NCBI GenBank assembly: GCA_019454045.1
Contig: SKCR01037597.1
Coordinates: 1 to 64,000 of the forward strand
From: Zanthoxylum bungeanum
Taxonomy: Eukaryota; Streptophyta; Magnoliopsida; Sapindales; Rutaceae
Reading direction: 5' to 3'
DNA: 64,000 bases
The notes under the pieces were generated by a model. It was not told the DNA's origin. It made no database searches and saw only the letters and a program-made list of their open reading frames with translations. Below are positions 1 to 10,839 of this stretch, in pieces (the stretch's first letter is position 1; each line of letters starts with the position of its first letter). Made by a program: the position numbers and the translations under genes.

Positions 1-1020
1 AACGGATTGAACTTGTCTCGTAAGATTGTGAGGCAAGGTTTCTATTGGTAAACCATGGAATCTGATTGTGCGAAGCTGGTAAAGCATTGTCACGATTGTC
101 AAGCACACGGTAATTTAAATCACCTGCCGCACACAGAATTACATGGGCTGTCGGAGCCATGGCCTTTCTCAACTTGGGGAATAGATATGATTGGAGAGAT
201 TCGACCGAATGCATCGAATGGGCATCGCTTTATAGTAGTGGCCGTAGACTACTTCTCAAAGTGGGTAGAAGCCGAATCTTTCCGTAATGTTACAGCAAAG
301 TAGATGGCAAAGTTTATAGCTCGAAATCTCATTTACCGGTATGGTATGCCGCACCATGTGGTCACGAACAATAGAGTCCAATTTCAGGGAGAAACCAAGA
401 TAATGCTACAGAAAAATATGGAATCGGCCATCACGAGTCCTCACCATACAGGCCGCAGGCTAATGGGGCAGTCGAGGCAGCCAACAAGACGATAAAGACA
501 ATCTTGGCAAAGATGACTGAGAATTACAAGGACTGGGCTGACAAGCTACCATACGCCTTGTGGGGATATAGAACATCTGTGAGAACAGTGACAGGAGCCA
601 CGCCGTATTCTTTGGTCTATGGGATGGAAGTGGTACTGCCGGTGGAGATGGAGATGCAGTCCATGCGGGTATTAGCAGAAACAAAATTACCAGAACAGGA
701 GTTCGCAAAGGTTTGAACAGTTGGCTCTGATGGATGAGAAGAGGATGAAATCCTTGCATCACATGCAGATCTATCAGAAGAGGCTAGCTCGAGCGTTCAA
801 TAAGAATGTACGGCCTACCAAGATCAAGAGAGGTGATCTCATGCTTAAGCAGTCGAAGCCATCGACGACAAACCCGAGAGGAAAGTTTAGACCGAATTGG
901 GAAGGACCATACATTGTTCATAGAGTAATGGGAAATGGAGCAGTAAGGCTGTCAGACTTGGAAGGGAATGAGTTTACCGAGCCCATCAATATTGACAGAT
1001 TAAAGCTGTATTTTGCCTGA
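1..1020 (+). pseudogene. Tat-lineage Ty3/gypsy integrase remnant (3' end of pol)
   Basis: Decayed end of a retrotransposon polyprotein; the 5' part lies outside the window. Seen: the integrase core WPFSTWGIDMIG (first catalytic Asp), FSKWVEAESF, then a region that should hold the second Asp but reads VVTNN (Asp changed to Asn, about 367-369), and the C-terminal domain ending NIDRLKLYFA. Stops fall at 49-51 and 301-303 (a TAG where the family normally has Gln), and frames shift near 430 and 715. Known: integrase inserts the cDNA copy into the genome. The GEIRPNASNGHRF signature is typical of the Tat/Ogre branch rather than Athila. It cannot encode an active enzyme. The lineage call is confident at clade level only. 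Confidence 0.85.
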
Positions 1021-1419
1021 GGGACAGAAGACTGGATAGTCACCCGCATAAGACCTAACCCGACGGGATAAAGAAAACTCATGAATGCATACATACATAT
1101 AACCCATTATTGCATTCTTTTTGTGTTTTGTATTCACAGGTTTCAAAGACAGAAAAGTGACAACGGCAGAGACAAGCCAATCAGAAACAGCGAAAGCACT
1201 GTATTGAATTTGGGCAGAAATCCTGGGGCTGAGGTCCATATTGGTGTTAAGATTCAGATGGTGATTTGAGGGCTGAGGCCTATTTTTGAGTTTGAGTTTC
1301 GGGTATGGATCCCGGGGGCGAAGCCCACATGGTCAGCAGTAGAGACGAAGAATTACTTTGAGTGAGTGAAAAAAAAAAAGAAGTCAGAAAGAAGTCTTTG
1401 GTAATTCTATATATGTCTG
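1021..1419 (+). other. Tat element: spacer between pol end and conserved module
   Basis: No credible ORF. The segment 1225-1340 contains diverged single copies of the units later amplified at 2212-2476 (for example GTATGG followed by GGGGGCGAAGCCCACAT near 1303-1333), so the downstream tandem repeats appear to have grown from local sequence. A short A-rich run lies near 1368-1382. Confidence 0.6.
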
Positions 1420-2131
1420 GTGATGACATTGTGTGCTACATGGAGAAGCCTTAGAAGCAATAAGTGATGTAAGTGTTCTTCGCCGGTATGCTGAATAGAT
1501 TAATCTTGATTAGACTCACAAAGCACTTGAATACGGGATTCCGACAGCGGAGGCCTGAGTGGTTGATGAGATGACTAGCTGAAGAGATGGTGGATCGGTG
1601 AATGACCGTACGCCTAAATGTCCACCATGGATTATGGACGCTACGATATATGATATGGTCAGAAATAAAAGAAATGTCTCGACGATAAAAATAAAATAAA
1701 AGAAAAAGACCGCCTATAACCGATAAGTGTGAAGCTACCCATAGGCGAGTATTAGGACCACCATGAGGAGAACTGCTACCTTAAAGGGTAGGTGGGTCAG
1801 AAAAAAAAAGAGAAAAAAAAAAAAAGAAAAGAAAAGAAAAAGTTCCAAATGAGAAGAAAGAGACAATAGTGAAATGCAGGAGGCCATATCATATTGAGTA
1901 TGCTGAAGTAATCACATAATGTGATTAAGACATTCAAGTTGGTTAGACCCACTGGTCCGATTCTCCGAAGCGAAATCATCAAATTGGCTTGCTTAAGGAA
2001 TAAGCTGGAAAGGTCATTGGCACACACACACTAGGAGTCTAGTTCGGATCACCTATTCAGACGATCGGAGTTGAGCATATCGAGTACTTTGAAGATTCTC
2101 AGGCTTTGACACCAAGCATTCGTTGAGGACA
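1420..2131 (+). other. Conserved noncoding module downstream of pol (Tat copy)
   Basis: Noncoding on the element's sense strand, yet collinear with 8530-7856 on the minus strand, the equivalent place in the Athila element. The best block is 1713-1797 against 8243-8161, roughly 90% identical by eye over about 84 nt. It includes CGATAAG, GGCGAGTATTAGGACCACC and the hairpin TACC-TTAAAG-GGTA. A second strong stretch is 1930-2131, sharing TTGGTTAGACC, CGAAATCAT, CACACACAC, GAGTACTTTGAA and TTGAGGACAA. An internal A-rich run (1800-1842) is less conserved. Function unknown. See findings. Confidence 0.75.
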
Positions 2132-2211
2132 AAAGTATATCTAGTTATCAAAGATTATCTTGTGAGAGGAAATTGTAATATGCCAAGAGGAATCATCAGC
2201 ATCAGTATCGG

Positions 2212-2476
2212 TTTCTGCCGAGTATGGCATTCTGGGGGCGAGGCCCATATTACATCAGTATCAGTTTCTGCCGAGTATGGCATTCTGGGGGTGAGGCCCA
2301 TATTACATCAGTGTCAGTTTTCTGCCGGGTATGGCATTCTGGGGGCGAGGCCCATATTACATCAGTATCAGTTTCTGCCGGGTATGGCATTCTGGGGGCG
2401 AGGCCCATATTACATCAGTATCAGTTTCTACCGGGAATGACATTCTGGGGGGCGAGGCCCATATATTTCAGATCAG
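2212..2476 (+). repeat. 53-bp tandem repeat array, about 5 copies
   Basis: Units starting with TTTCTGCC recur at 2212, 2265, 2319, 2372 and 2425 (spacing 53-54 bp), each carrying TATGGCATTCTGGGGG and GAGGCCCATATTACATCAG. The last unit is divergent. It lies in the 3' untranslated part of the Tat element. Tat-lineage elements are known for hypervariable 3' regions that generate tandem subrepeats. Confidence 0.9.
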
Positions 2477-2477
2477 T

Positions 2478-3240
2478 TTCCACCGAGAATGGCACTCCGA
2501 GAATGGAGATATAGTCCGGGAATGGACAGCTCGGGAATGAGCACGCTAGGAATGGCACGCCGGGAATGGCACTCCGAGAATGGAGATATAGTCCGGGAAT
2601 GGACAGTTCGAGAATGAGCACGCCGGGAATGGCACGTTGGGAATGGCACTCCGAGAATGGAGATATAGTCCGGGAATGGACAGTCCGGGAATGGACAGCT
2701 CGGGAATGAGCATGCCGGGAATGGCACGCCAGGAATGGCACTCCGAGAATGGAGATATAGTCCGGGAATGGACAGTCCGGGAATGGGCAGCTCGGGAATG
2801 AGCACGCCGAGAATGGCACGCCGGGAATGGTACTCCGAGAATGGAGATATAGTCCGGGAATGGACAGTCCGGGAATGGACAGCTCGGGAATGAGCATGCC
2901 GGGAATGGCACGCCGGGAATGGAGATCGGTTCAGGAATGGACCACAACACGGTGACAGTTCGGGAATGGACTTCATCACATCACATCACAGCAACACTCC
3001 GGGAATGGACCACAACACGGTGACAGTTCAGGAATGGACTTCATCACATCATATCACAGCAACACTTCGGGAATGGAGATCGGTTCGGGAATAGACCACA
3101 ACACGGTGACAGTTCGGGAATGGACTTCATCAAATCACATCACATCAATACTCCGGAAATGGAGATCGGTTCGGGAATGGACCACAACATGGTGACAGTT
3201 CGGGAATGGACTTCATCACATCAACTCAACACAGCACGGC
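2478..3240 (+). repeat. GGGAATG minisatellite with higher-order units
   Basis: The word GGAATG recurs every 14-18 bp. Between 2503 and 2840, CGAGAATGGAGATATAG repeats at spacings of about 70, 79, 93 and 92 bp. From 2934 a second higher-order unit takes over (GGAATGGACCACAACA, then GGTGACAGTTC, then GGACTTCATCACATCA), seen about four times to 3240. There are no stops in any of three minus-strand frames over long stretches, a by-product of repetition and not evidence of a gene. Confidence 0.9.
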
Positions 3241-3333
3241 AAGCCAATTGGTAGCTGGCAAGCCAGGTAAGTAAAAATGTATTGCACGTACTCTGATAGG
3301 ATTGTCATTGTCACACACTGCACAAGTCCCATC

Positions 3334-3347
3334 AAAGTGGGGGCGAC
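3334..3347 (+). other. Polypurine tract of Tat element
   Basis: AAAGTGGGGGCGAC lies immediately before a TG that opens the LTR. The position and purine-rich composition fit the plus-strand primer of an LTR retrotransposon. Confidence 0.65.
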
Positions 3348-5246
3348 TGTAGGCATTGCATTTTTGCATATCAGCCCGATGATGAGTCTCGTATGGAGAC
3401 AACTACTTCTTTAGTCATGAAAGATGCGGGAAACAAACGTTGGAAGGGTAAAGTTGGAAAATAGAATTTTGTTGGATTTTATCTGAGTTGTTTAGCTTCG
3501 GCTGCTTGTTGGACTTCCGTTTCAAAGCTTATCTTAGGCCCAAGACCCCACAAACCATTTACCAAACACAAAACCAAACCCAAAATACCCAAGCCCACCA
3601 AGTCAAACCAAGTCCACGCCCAATGAGGGGTGATTCACGCCCAAATAGTCTTTATTTAGGAATATGCATATTTATCACATGCTAAAATCTTGTAAAATCC
3701 TTACCTAAATAAAAGAAATCAAATCAAATCCCTACCAAATCAAATCTAATCCCCACCCCAAATAAGGAGATCTATTCCTTATTAAGAAGATGTCACCATC
3801 AATAGAAATCCTACTCCTAGTCGTATAAGGAAAGCCTCATCTTCTTTGCCTATAAAAAGAGCCCTTCACCCCCATTCACAACCCTAGCACATACATATCC
3901 CTCAAGCACGCCTAAGACACTCATCTAAGCCTCCCTTGCATGCCCAAGGATCTCCTTCAAGCCTCCATTGCCGAATCATCAAGCCAAAATCACCCTTTAG
4001 TGCCGTAAATCCACTTTCTTCATCTATACCCTTCACGCCCAACACCCAAAATTAAGCCCTCTTTGCTGCGTCTTTAGCCACCATTCACAGCCCTAAAACA
4101 CCCTCAAGTAAACCTTATTCACAGCCTTAAATTCGTGCAAAACATCCCCTAAAAGCAGCCCCAATTGTGCGCCCAAGTCAGCCCTGAAAACGGCTTCACT
4201 GCACTAGTGAACTGCCGAGTTTAGCTTACTGTTCTGGTCAGTATTTGCTGCGACTTTGGCCCTTAAAATAGTCCCTGAAACACCTAAAAACTGTACTAAA
4301 AAACTGCACAAGACCCCCCCTAAAAATTCACCAAAAACCGCACCCGTTTGGCCTCCCAAATCACCCGAAACAGTCCACTAATCGACCAAAATAGTGACCT
4401 GAAATGCAGCAGCAAAACAGCAGCAAAACGGACTTAAAACAGAAGCCCAAGCATCAAAACAACGAGGAAAAACATTGAGCAAACAAATCGAAAAAGTATC
4501 GGATCATTCGCCCTTCCAACGGACGTGTAACGCCCTTTCTTGAGACGACAAAAGAGGTTAGACCTGAGGGCACCCTTTTTCTTATCCTCTTTCATTTTAT
4601 TTTATTTATTTTGATATTAATTGCATGAGAGTCGTTTGAGGCATGATTTGATTGTTGGATGAGCTGGACATGTGTTCCATTTTGTGGTATATCGGATGAA
4701 ACCCGGACGTAAATTCCATATAGCCGATTCCGAATGGACGGTAGTATGGTCTGCACTCGGGATACAATGCCACGTACCACTTAAGATACACGTATCTCGT
4801 TCATCCAAATTTGTATTTGAGCATGTTATAGTTCTAGGTTGTTTATTTATTATTTTTTAAGCATGATTTAATTTAGCTTCGTTATTTAATTTTGAGCATG
4901 ATTATATTCTTTTTACGCATGATATTTAGTTTAGTTTATATTCATGTTTAAATAATTATTTGTTTATATTGGTTTGATGGCTCAATATGTTCGATGTGTG
5001 ACATTGCGTGTTTGTTGTTTAAAGACTTACTTTCAAGCATGCAAACTTAGATTAGGATTTATTTAGCGGAAGCATATTAGATCTAAGTGACCTATGAACA
5101 TGATTACTGAGTAGACGCGGTCGATTTATTGCACAAATTATATCATCACAATGACATAAGTAAGGGACCATTCCGAACCCAACGGTTTGAGGTCTTCCCT
5201 TGCGAGGGGTGAGTGCAGCCTTAAACCTTTGTCCCGGTTCACACCA
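3348..5246 (+). mobile_element. LTR of the Tat-lineage element (about 1.9 kb)
   Basis: It starts TGTAGGCATTGCA directly after the polypurine tract and is proposed to end at ...TTCACACCA (5246), because a primer-binding-site-like TGGCGACTCC follows two bases later. A TATA box sits at 3851-3857. No second LTR copy is inside the window, so both the right boundary and LTR identity are inferred. There is no ORF of note; the region 3700-4500 is C/A-rich. Confidence 0.55.
3851..3857 (+). promoter_or_regulatory. TATA box in Tat LTR
   Basis: TATAAAA in the context GCCTATAAAAAGAGCCC, about 500 bp into the LTR, the usual layout for a U3 promoter. Transcription would start near 3880. Confidence 0.6.
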
Positions 5247-5248
5247 GG

Positions 5249-5266
5249 TGGCGACTCCATTATTCT
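5249..5266 (+). other. Primer-binding-site-like sequence
   Basis: TGGCGACTCC following CACACCA-GG. The first ten bases resemble the primer site commonly found after the 5' LTR of Tat elements; the remainder (ATTATTCT) diverges. If real, the LTR at 3348-5246 is followed by element leader, not host DNA. Confidence 0.4.
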
Positions 5267-6238
5267 CCGGTTTAGTTCCCCGCGGACTACTCTGTACTCT
5301 CAACTAGGCCCTGAGTCTAGAACAGCATGCGTCGTCAATTTCTGTGTCCTACATGTATCCCCTGAACGAGAAGAACGAACTGGGATGGAAGGCCTAGAAA
5401 TTCACCTCAATTTTCACTTCCAACTCAATCAAGGTGAATTTGGGGGATAATTATTGACAAAAGAAGAAATGTCACCCTGGAGTGAAATCACCCTACAACG
5501 AAGGAGTAAAGGACGAAGGCAAGAAGGGCGACGAAGGGGAGAGCGATGAGAGTAATCATTAGATCAGAGCGACAAAAAACTCAAGACGACTGAAGTAGCG
5601 GTTCGAATGAGAAACATGATGCAGTTAATCCCATGATTACGGCAGTTAAGCAGTTTTTCCTCCACGATCAAGCAGTTGAGACGCACGGCTCAACGGTTGA
5701 AGACACGATCCAGCAGCTGCAAGGAGATACTGGAACTGCCCAAGCGGTTTACAAGCTTCACTATAAAAGACTCACTCGTACAAAGAGGAAACCCCCGATC
5801 AAATGAACACTCAACCGAGCATATTTTTTTATTTCTTAGTTTAATAACTTTTAGGACTGTAATTTGTGTGTTTGCGCCCCTTCGAGGCTTATTCACTAAA
5901 TCAAACACCCATTGTTGGGACTTTGTCTCAGGAGGCTTGAACTTACACGTTTCTCTTTCTTCGCACAAAAAATCGCGCAAACAGAGACTTTTATACTTGA
6001 TATTTAGAATGAACATGAAGGCTCTAATATAAAGGCATGAAGAGGTGCCTTAATGGCAATCTTTGTTTTGGGGTGCAACCCTTGTAAGGGTTATACCCCT
6101 TTCATGCACCATTTAGAGCCTAAAAGTGTGTTCTTCTAAATTGAAGGACATGTCTTTACATGTATGTACCATTCCTATAGGACATCACCCAATGAACATG
6201 ACCCTCATACATCCAAACTTAATATTTAGATAATTTAC
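5267..6238. other. Unresolved repeat-derived DNA
   Basis: No recognisable gene. It holds a polypurine-like TTTGGGGGA at 5440-5450, a TATA-like CTATAAAAGA near 5761, and a near-palindrome at 6071-6101 (GGGGTGCAACCC against GGGTTATACCCC). The layout suggests another LTR fragment, but neither end can be fixed. A 118-codon ORF (5676-6032) has no recognisable domain. Confidence 0.4.
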
Positions 6239-6243
6239 AACAC
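6239..6243. other. Target-site duplication AACAC (left, Athila element)
   Basis: AACAC directly abuts the TG end of the LTR and is repeated exactly at 26005-26009 beyond the other LTR. Confidence 0.9.
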
Positions 6244-7584
6244 TGATTACGCCCAAATATGACTTGCGGTTATCGCAGTACAGTTGGGGTGTCGATTCCA
6301 CAGAGAGAAGGTTACAAAGAAACTGATTCACTAGATCAAAAACTTTGAGCAATAACTGATTTTAAGCAAAGATTAAATTATAATGGAAAATTAAAGATTT
6401 CAAAGACTTAAAGGATTTTAACAATAATGAGAAAAATAGCAAAGCATCAGGGTTCCCTCTTGCACCTATTACCTATATTCCGTTATCGATTCATGTTATT
6501 ACACAATTGAGGATTTCACGTCCCAAATCGACAATTGGAAGATATTCAATTCTACACCAGTTTAAGTTCTAAGGTAATTGTTATTCAATCTTCTCTACGT
6601 TTACAACTCACAAGGTTATCGTTACAACCTATCTAACGACGACAATATACCCTCGGGCAATACTGCAGCAGAGATCAACTCGCAAAACAACCTTAATCTA
6701 TCAAACCAATTTTACCAACAACACATAGAAAAAACATGACTGAATCTATATGTAAACTAATAAAATATAGTTCTCAAATAATCAATAGAATAAAGAGATG
6801 AATAGAATAACAATTATATTAATCAATTAAATCATTCATGAATCAAATAACAAAAATACAAATTGGGTACAAGAGTTCGCCCTTAGCTTTGCTTGGGAGA
6901 TTAGTTCCGCATGCTAGATGAAGAAACAGCAGAGATAGGATGGGGAATCATCGGATAAATCATTATTTCTGATCCCGGGAATTTGCACAGCTCTGATTTC
7001 TTGTTTGTATTGTGTAACTAGCCTCTTGAGTTTGGACGAACAGTTGTATTTATAGTAGTGTCAGGGTATCATTAGGATTTCAGAAAACCCTAAAAATGAA
7101 ACCTGGAACGTGTAGGAAAACTCTCCGCAGCGCCGCGGCTCCTTAAGTGGGCGCTGCGGCGCCAAACTCTCGGGAGTTTGGCCCGGGCTGTTGAGGTGGG
7201 GGCGCCATGGCGCCACTTGTACTCATGTTCTGGCGCCATGTTGGTTGTGTTCCATTACTTGGCGCCATGGCGCCAAGTTTCTTCCTTTCTCATGGCGCCA
7301 TGGCGCCATTCTCACTAGATTTGTATGTGGTTTTGGCGCCACGGCGCCAACGATCCTGGTCATTCTGTGTCCTCCTAGAGGTCCCCAAAATACTTGTAAA
7401 ATTCCCGGATCCATGTATTAATATTCCTACAAATAAAAATCACTAAATTAGTGTAAATAATAAATATTTTTCTAAATTAATATAATGATAGAAATTATAC
7501 AATAAAATATGAATTATATAACTAAATACTTAACAATGAACCTAGAAAAGTGATGTTTTAATGTACATTTTCATGCACTTATCA
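6244..7584 (-). mobile_element. 3' LTR of Athila element
   Basis: 1341 bp, collinear with 24620-26004. It differs by scattered substitutions and small indels, plus loss of one roughly 30-bp palindrome unit and one half palindrome in the GGCGCC cluster (7201-7348). By eye about 96-97% identical outside that deletion. Confidence 0.95.
7201..7348. repeat. GGCGCC palindrome cluster (3' LTR copy)
   Basis: Full GGCGCCATGGCGCC at 7201-7214, 7261-7274 and 7294-7307, a half unit at 7232-7237 and a variant with ACGG centre at 7335-7348. Confidence 0.95.
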
Positions 7585-7597
7585 CAACCCCCAACCA
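7585..7597 (-). other. Polypurine tract of Athila element
   Basis: Minus-strand TGGTTGGGGGTTG directly upstream of the 3' LTR. A second purine run (AGGTTGGGGGTGG, about 8688-8700) preceded by TTGAGGACAATG lies farther inside. Confidence 0.75.
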
Positions 7598-7855
7598 GCT
7601 TATTGCTAGTCTCTAGCAATTCAAGCGTAAAAAAAATGAAAATTAAATAAATGAAAGTTATCTAAGCCACTTTCGTAGGGATCACGATTGCATTTAGCGT
7701 ATGCAACAAGCCTTTAAACCCCTAGGTGTCTCTAGTGGACGAGTTATAGTCTCGTGAGGGCTTACAGCGACGACACCCACAAACGTCATTCAAAACATAC
7801 AATCATAAAAATAAAAATTAAAAATCAAATAGTCCCAATAGTTTCACATAAGTTT

Positions 7856-8530
7856 GTCCTCAGAGAATGCATAGTAATGAAACAAAAGAACTTTCAAAGT
7901 ACTCAACGCAACTCAAATCTAAATCTTTGAATAGATCATCTAGGCTAGGACAACGTGTGTGTGTGCTAAGGTTCGTTCACAGCTTTATTCCCAGGTAAGC
8001 CAACTCAATGATTTCGTTTAAAAATCGGGGTCGATAGGTCTAACCAATCTAGATATCTCAATTAAGCTCTGTAGTTGCTTTTTATGTGTGCTCAATATGG
8101 TATGATTTGTTTCTTTTCTTTCTCATCTCTTGTTGCTCTTTCTTTTGAATTTCTTTTCAACACACATACCCTTTAAGGTAGCATTTCTCCTCATGGTGGT
8201 CCTAATACTCGCCCATTGGTAGCTTCACGCTTATCGGTTATAAGTGGTTCAATTTCTTTCTTCAGAGACTTTTTCTTTTATTTGCAATCATACCTTACGT
8301 CATAACACAAGCAAATCAGGATAGATATCTAAGCAAACAGTCATTCATTGACATACAATTTCTTCAACTAGTCACTTGTTAAACTACTCAGGTTTTCACT
8401 GCTAAAAACCCATAATTAAGTGCTTACGAGTCTAACATAGATAAACTACTCAAGTCATCAGATAAAAGTACATTAAAGGACTTATCGTTTCTAAGATTTC
8501 ATTCTAACACAAACAATATCATCATCGGAA
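7856..8530 (-). other. Conserved noncoding module downstream of pol (Athila copy)
   Basis: The minus-strand counterpart of 1420-2131. It starts about 400 nt after the integrase end and finishes about 270 nt before the LTR. The shared blocks appear in the same order as in the Tat element: TTAGACTC, CCTGAGT, GACTAG, ATGAATGAC, then the highly conserved 8243-8161, then TTGGTTAGACC to TTGAGGACAA-like CTGAGGACAAA at about 7856. No ORF runs through it on the sense strand. Confidence 0.75.
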
Positions 8531-8929
8531 CTATGTTTAACTATCAGGGACTAAAACAAAACAATAAATATTTTTTTTTTCAATATATATATTTTTTTGG
8601 TTTTTTTATAAATAAAACAAAACAATACGGAAAAGGCAATACGAATAAGACATATCCATCCAGTGTGAAACACATGATAATACCACCACCCCCAACCTAA
8701 ATAAAACATTGTCCTCAATGTAACAACCAATAAGGTAAATACAAGGAAGGAGTTCACCTGATTAGAGATGTGTGAGCGGGAGGGATGCAATATTGAATTG
8801 AATTAACCTGCAAAGAAAAAAAACAAAACAAAACAAAAGGAAAAAGGACAAAAGATTAAAAATAGCTAGGAAATAATAAAGACATAAATAAATAAAGTAC
8901 AACAATAAGAAATAGTAAACTCAATCTGC

Positions 8930-10230
8930 CTAGGTGGGGTCAGCAAGAGGTGTGTCCCCTGCTGCTGGAATCGGATTGTCTAGGAACGGTTTCAGCCTCT
9001 GTCCATTTACTTTAAATACTCTGTCGTCCTTGGGATCTTCTACTTCTACAGCTCCATGAGGAAAAACTTGTTTTACAATAAAGGGTCCGGTCCATCTGGA
9101 TCGCAGCTTGCTTGGATGAAGATGGAGTCTTGAATCATAAAGATGAACCTTCTGGTTAGGCTCAAAAGTTTTCCTCATTATCTGTCTGTCATGGGCAGCT
9201 TTCATCTTGGCTTTGTAGAGACGGGAATTATCATAAGCATCATTCTGGAGTTCTTCGAGCTCTGTTATCTGTAGTTTCCGCTGTGTACCTGCAACACTCA
9301 GATCAAAGTTAAGATTTTTAATAGCCCAATAGGCTTTATGTTCTAACTCAACAGGTAAATGACAAGCTTTTCCAAATACAAGCCTATAGGGAGACATTCC
9401 AAGAAGGGATTTGTAAGCAGTACGGTATGCCCAAAGCGCATCCGGAAGTCATAAAGACCAATCCTTACGGTCGGGGTTTACCATTTTCTCTAATATCTGT
9501 TTGATCTCTCTATTTGCTAATTCAGCTTGCCCATTTGTCTGTGGGTGATAGGCAGTAGAGATCTTGTGCACCACACCATATTTGCGCATCAAGGCTTCAA
9601 AAGATCGGTTGTAAAAATGTGTTCCTTGATCGCTAATGATGACTCGAGGGGTGCCGAAACGGGACAATACATGTTCCTTTAAGATTTGACTACAGTGGCA
9701 TTGTCATTGGTTCGGCAAGCTATTGCCTCAACCCATTTAGACACATAATCGACTGCGAGCAAGATGTAGAGATAACCAAATGATGGTGGAAAGGGTCCCA
9801 TAAAATCAATGCCCCAACAATCAAATACTTCAATGACAAGAATAGAGTTAAGAGGCATCATATGATGACGGGACAAGGCTCCTAATTTCTGACATCTTTC
9901 ACAAGAGCGGCAGAAACCGTTGTGTCCTTAAATAGAGTGGGCCAATAGAAACCACACTGCAGAATTTTTGCAGCAGTTTTCTTTACAGAAAAATGACCTC
10001 CGCAAGCGTTGGCATGACAAAAGGTCAACACACTGAGAACTTCATCCTCAGGAATGCAACGTCTCAATATTTGGTCGGGGCAGTATTTGAATAAGTACGG
10101 GTCATCCCAATAAAAATTATGTACCTCGACTAAGAATTTACGTTTATCTTGTGTAGTCCAAGTGGACGGGCACTCACCAGAAACTAAAAAGTTGACAATG
10201 TGTGCATATCATGGTGCTCGTGTGACTGCA
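8930..10230 (-). pseudogene. Athila integrase region of pol
   Basis: Reading downward: a zinc-binding H/H part (FCHANACGGHF near 10015), the core with [10 protein letters not shown] (first Asp), ISDQGTHF (second Asp) and QAELANREI (Glu), which together form the D,D,E triad, then a C-terminal domain ([14 protein letters not shown]) ending QRLKPFLDN before 8930. The frame breaks near 9900 and 9675, and a stop lies near 9449. All three catalytic residues survive, but the ORF does not. The role would have been cDNA integration. Confidence 0.9.
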
Positions 10231-10839
10231 AAAAGATGTTCATCAGGGAAGTCATCACGAATTGGTGGGCCATCGGCAGAGTCGTTAAACTCCAAGTGAG
10301 ACAAGTGATCTGCTACCACATTTTCACATTTTTATCTTGATTGTTAGGTCGAATTCCTGTAACAACAGGATCCACCTAATCAATCTAGCCTTAGCATCTT
10401 TCTTCGAAAGTGTACTTGAGGGCTGCATGGTCGGTGTGAAAATGTGATAGGAGAGCCGATTAGGTATGCGCGAAATTTGTCCAAGGCAAAGACTACTGCC
10501 AGCAGTTCTTTTTCAGTTGTGGAATAGTTCATTTGAGCGCTGTTTAGAGTTCTGATGGCATAATATACGACAAAAGGTTTCCCTTCTCGTCTTTGTCCTA
10601 AAACTGCCCAAACTGCATAGTCACTAGCAGCACACATAATTTCGAATGGTAAATTCCAATCGGGTGGTTGCATGATTGGGGCTGAGGTGAGTTTAGTTAT
10701 AAGTGTCCTGAATACATCTTCACACTCCTGTGTCCATTCAAATGAAGAATCTTTAGCGAGAAGGTTACACAGGGGTCTAGAGACAGAAGAGAAGTTCTGT
10801 ATGAATTTCTATATAGAAACCAGCATGCCCAAGAAATGA
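10231..10839 (-). pseudogene. Athila RNase H region of pol
   Basis: Recognisable in 10673-10435 by MCAASDYAVWAVLGQR, VYYAIRTLNSAQMNYSTTEKEL and LLAVVFALDKFRAYLIGS, the connection/RNase H block that follows reverse transcriptase in Ty3/gypsy elements. Upstream the link to RT (10840-10674) and downstream the link to integrase (10430-10231) are frame-broken. Confidence 0.85.

Noticed and set aside
2421..2979. Three overlapping minus-strand ORFs of 134-168 codons rich in Pro, Ser and Arg
   Set aside because: They are the minisatellite read in all three frames; open frames follow from the repeat unit lacking stops, and no start, domain or context supports a gene.
2212..3240. Regularly spaced repeats that superficially resemble a CRISPR array
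   Set aside because: Repeats are contiguous with no unique spacers and sit in a plant retrotransposon 3' region.
5676..6032. 118-codon plus ORF
   Set aside because: No recognisable domain, lies in LTR-like DNA with TATA-type sequence inside it.
6071..6101. Near-palindrome GGGGTGCAACCC / GGGTTATACCCC
   Set aside because: Isolated and imperfect, with no T-run, gene end or repeat boundary that gives it a role.
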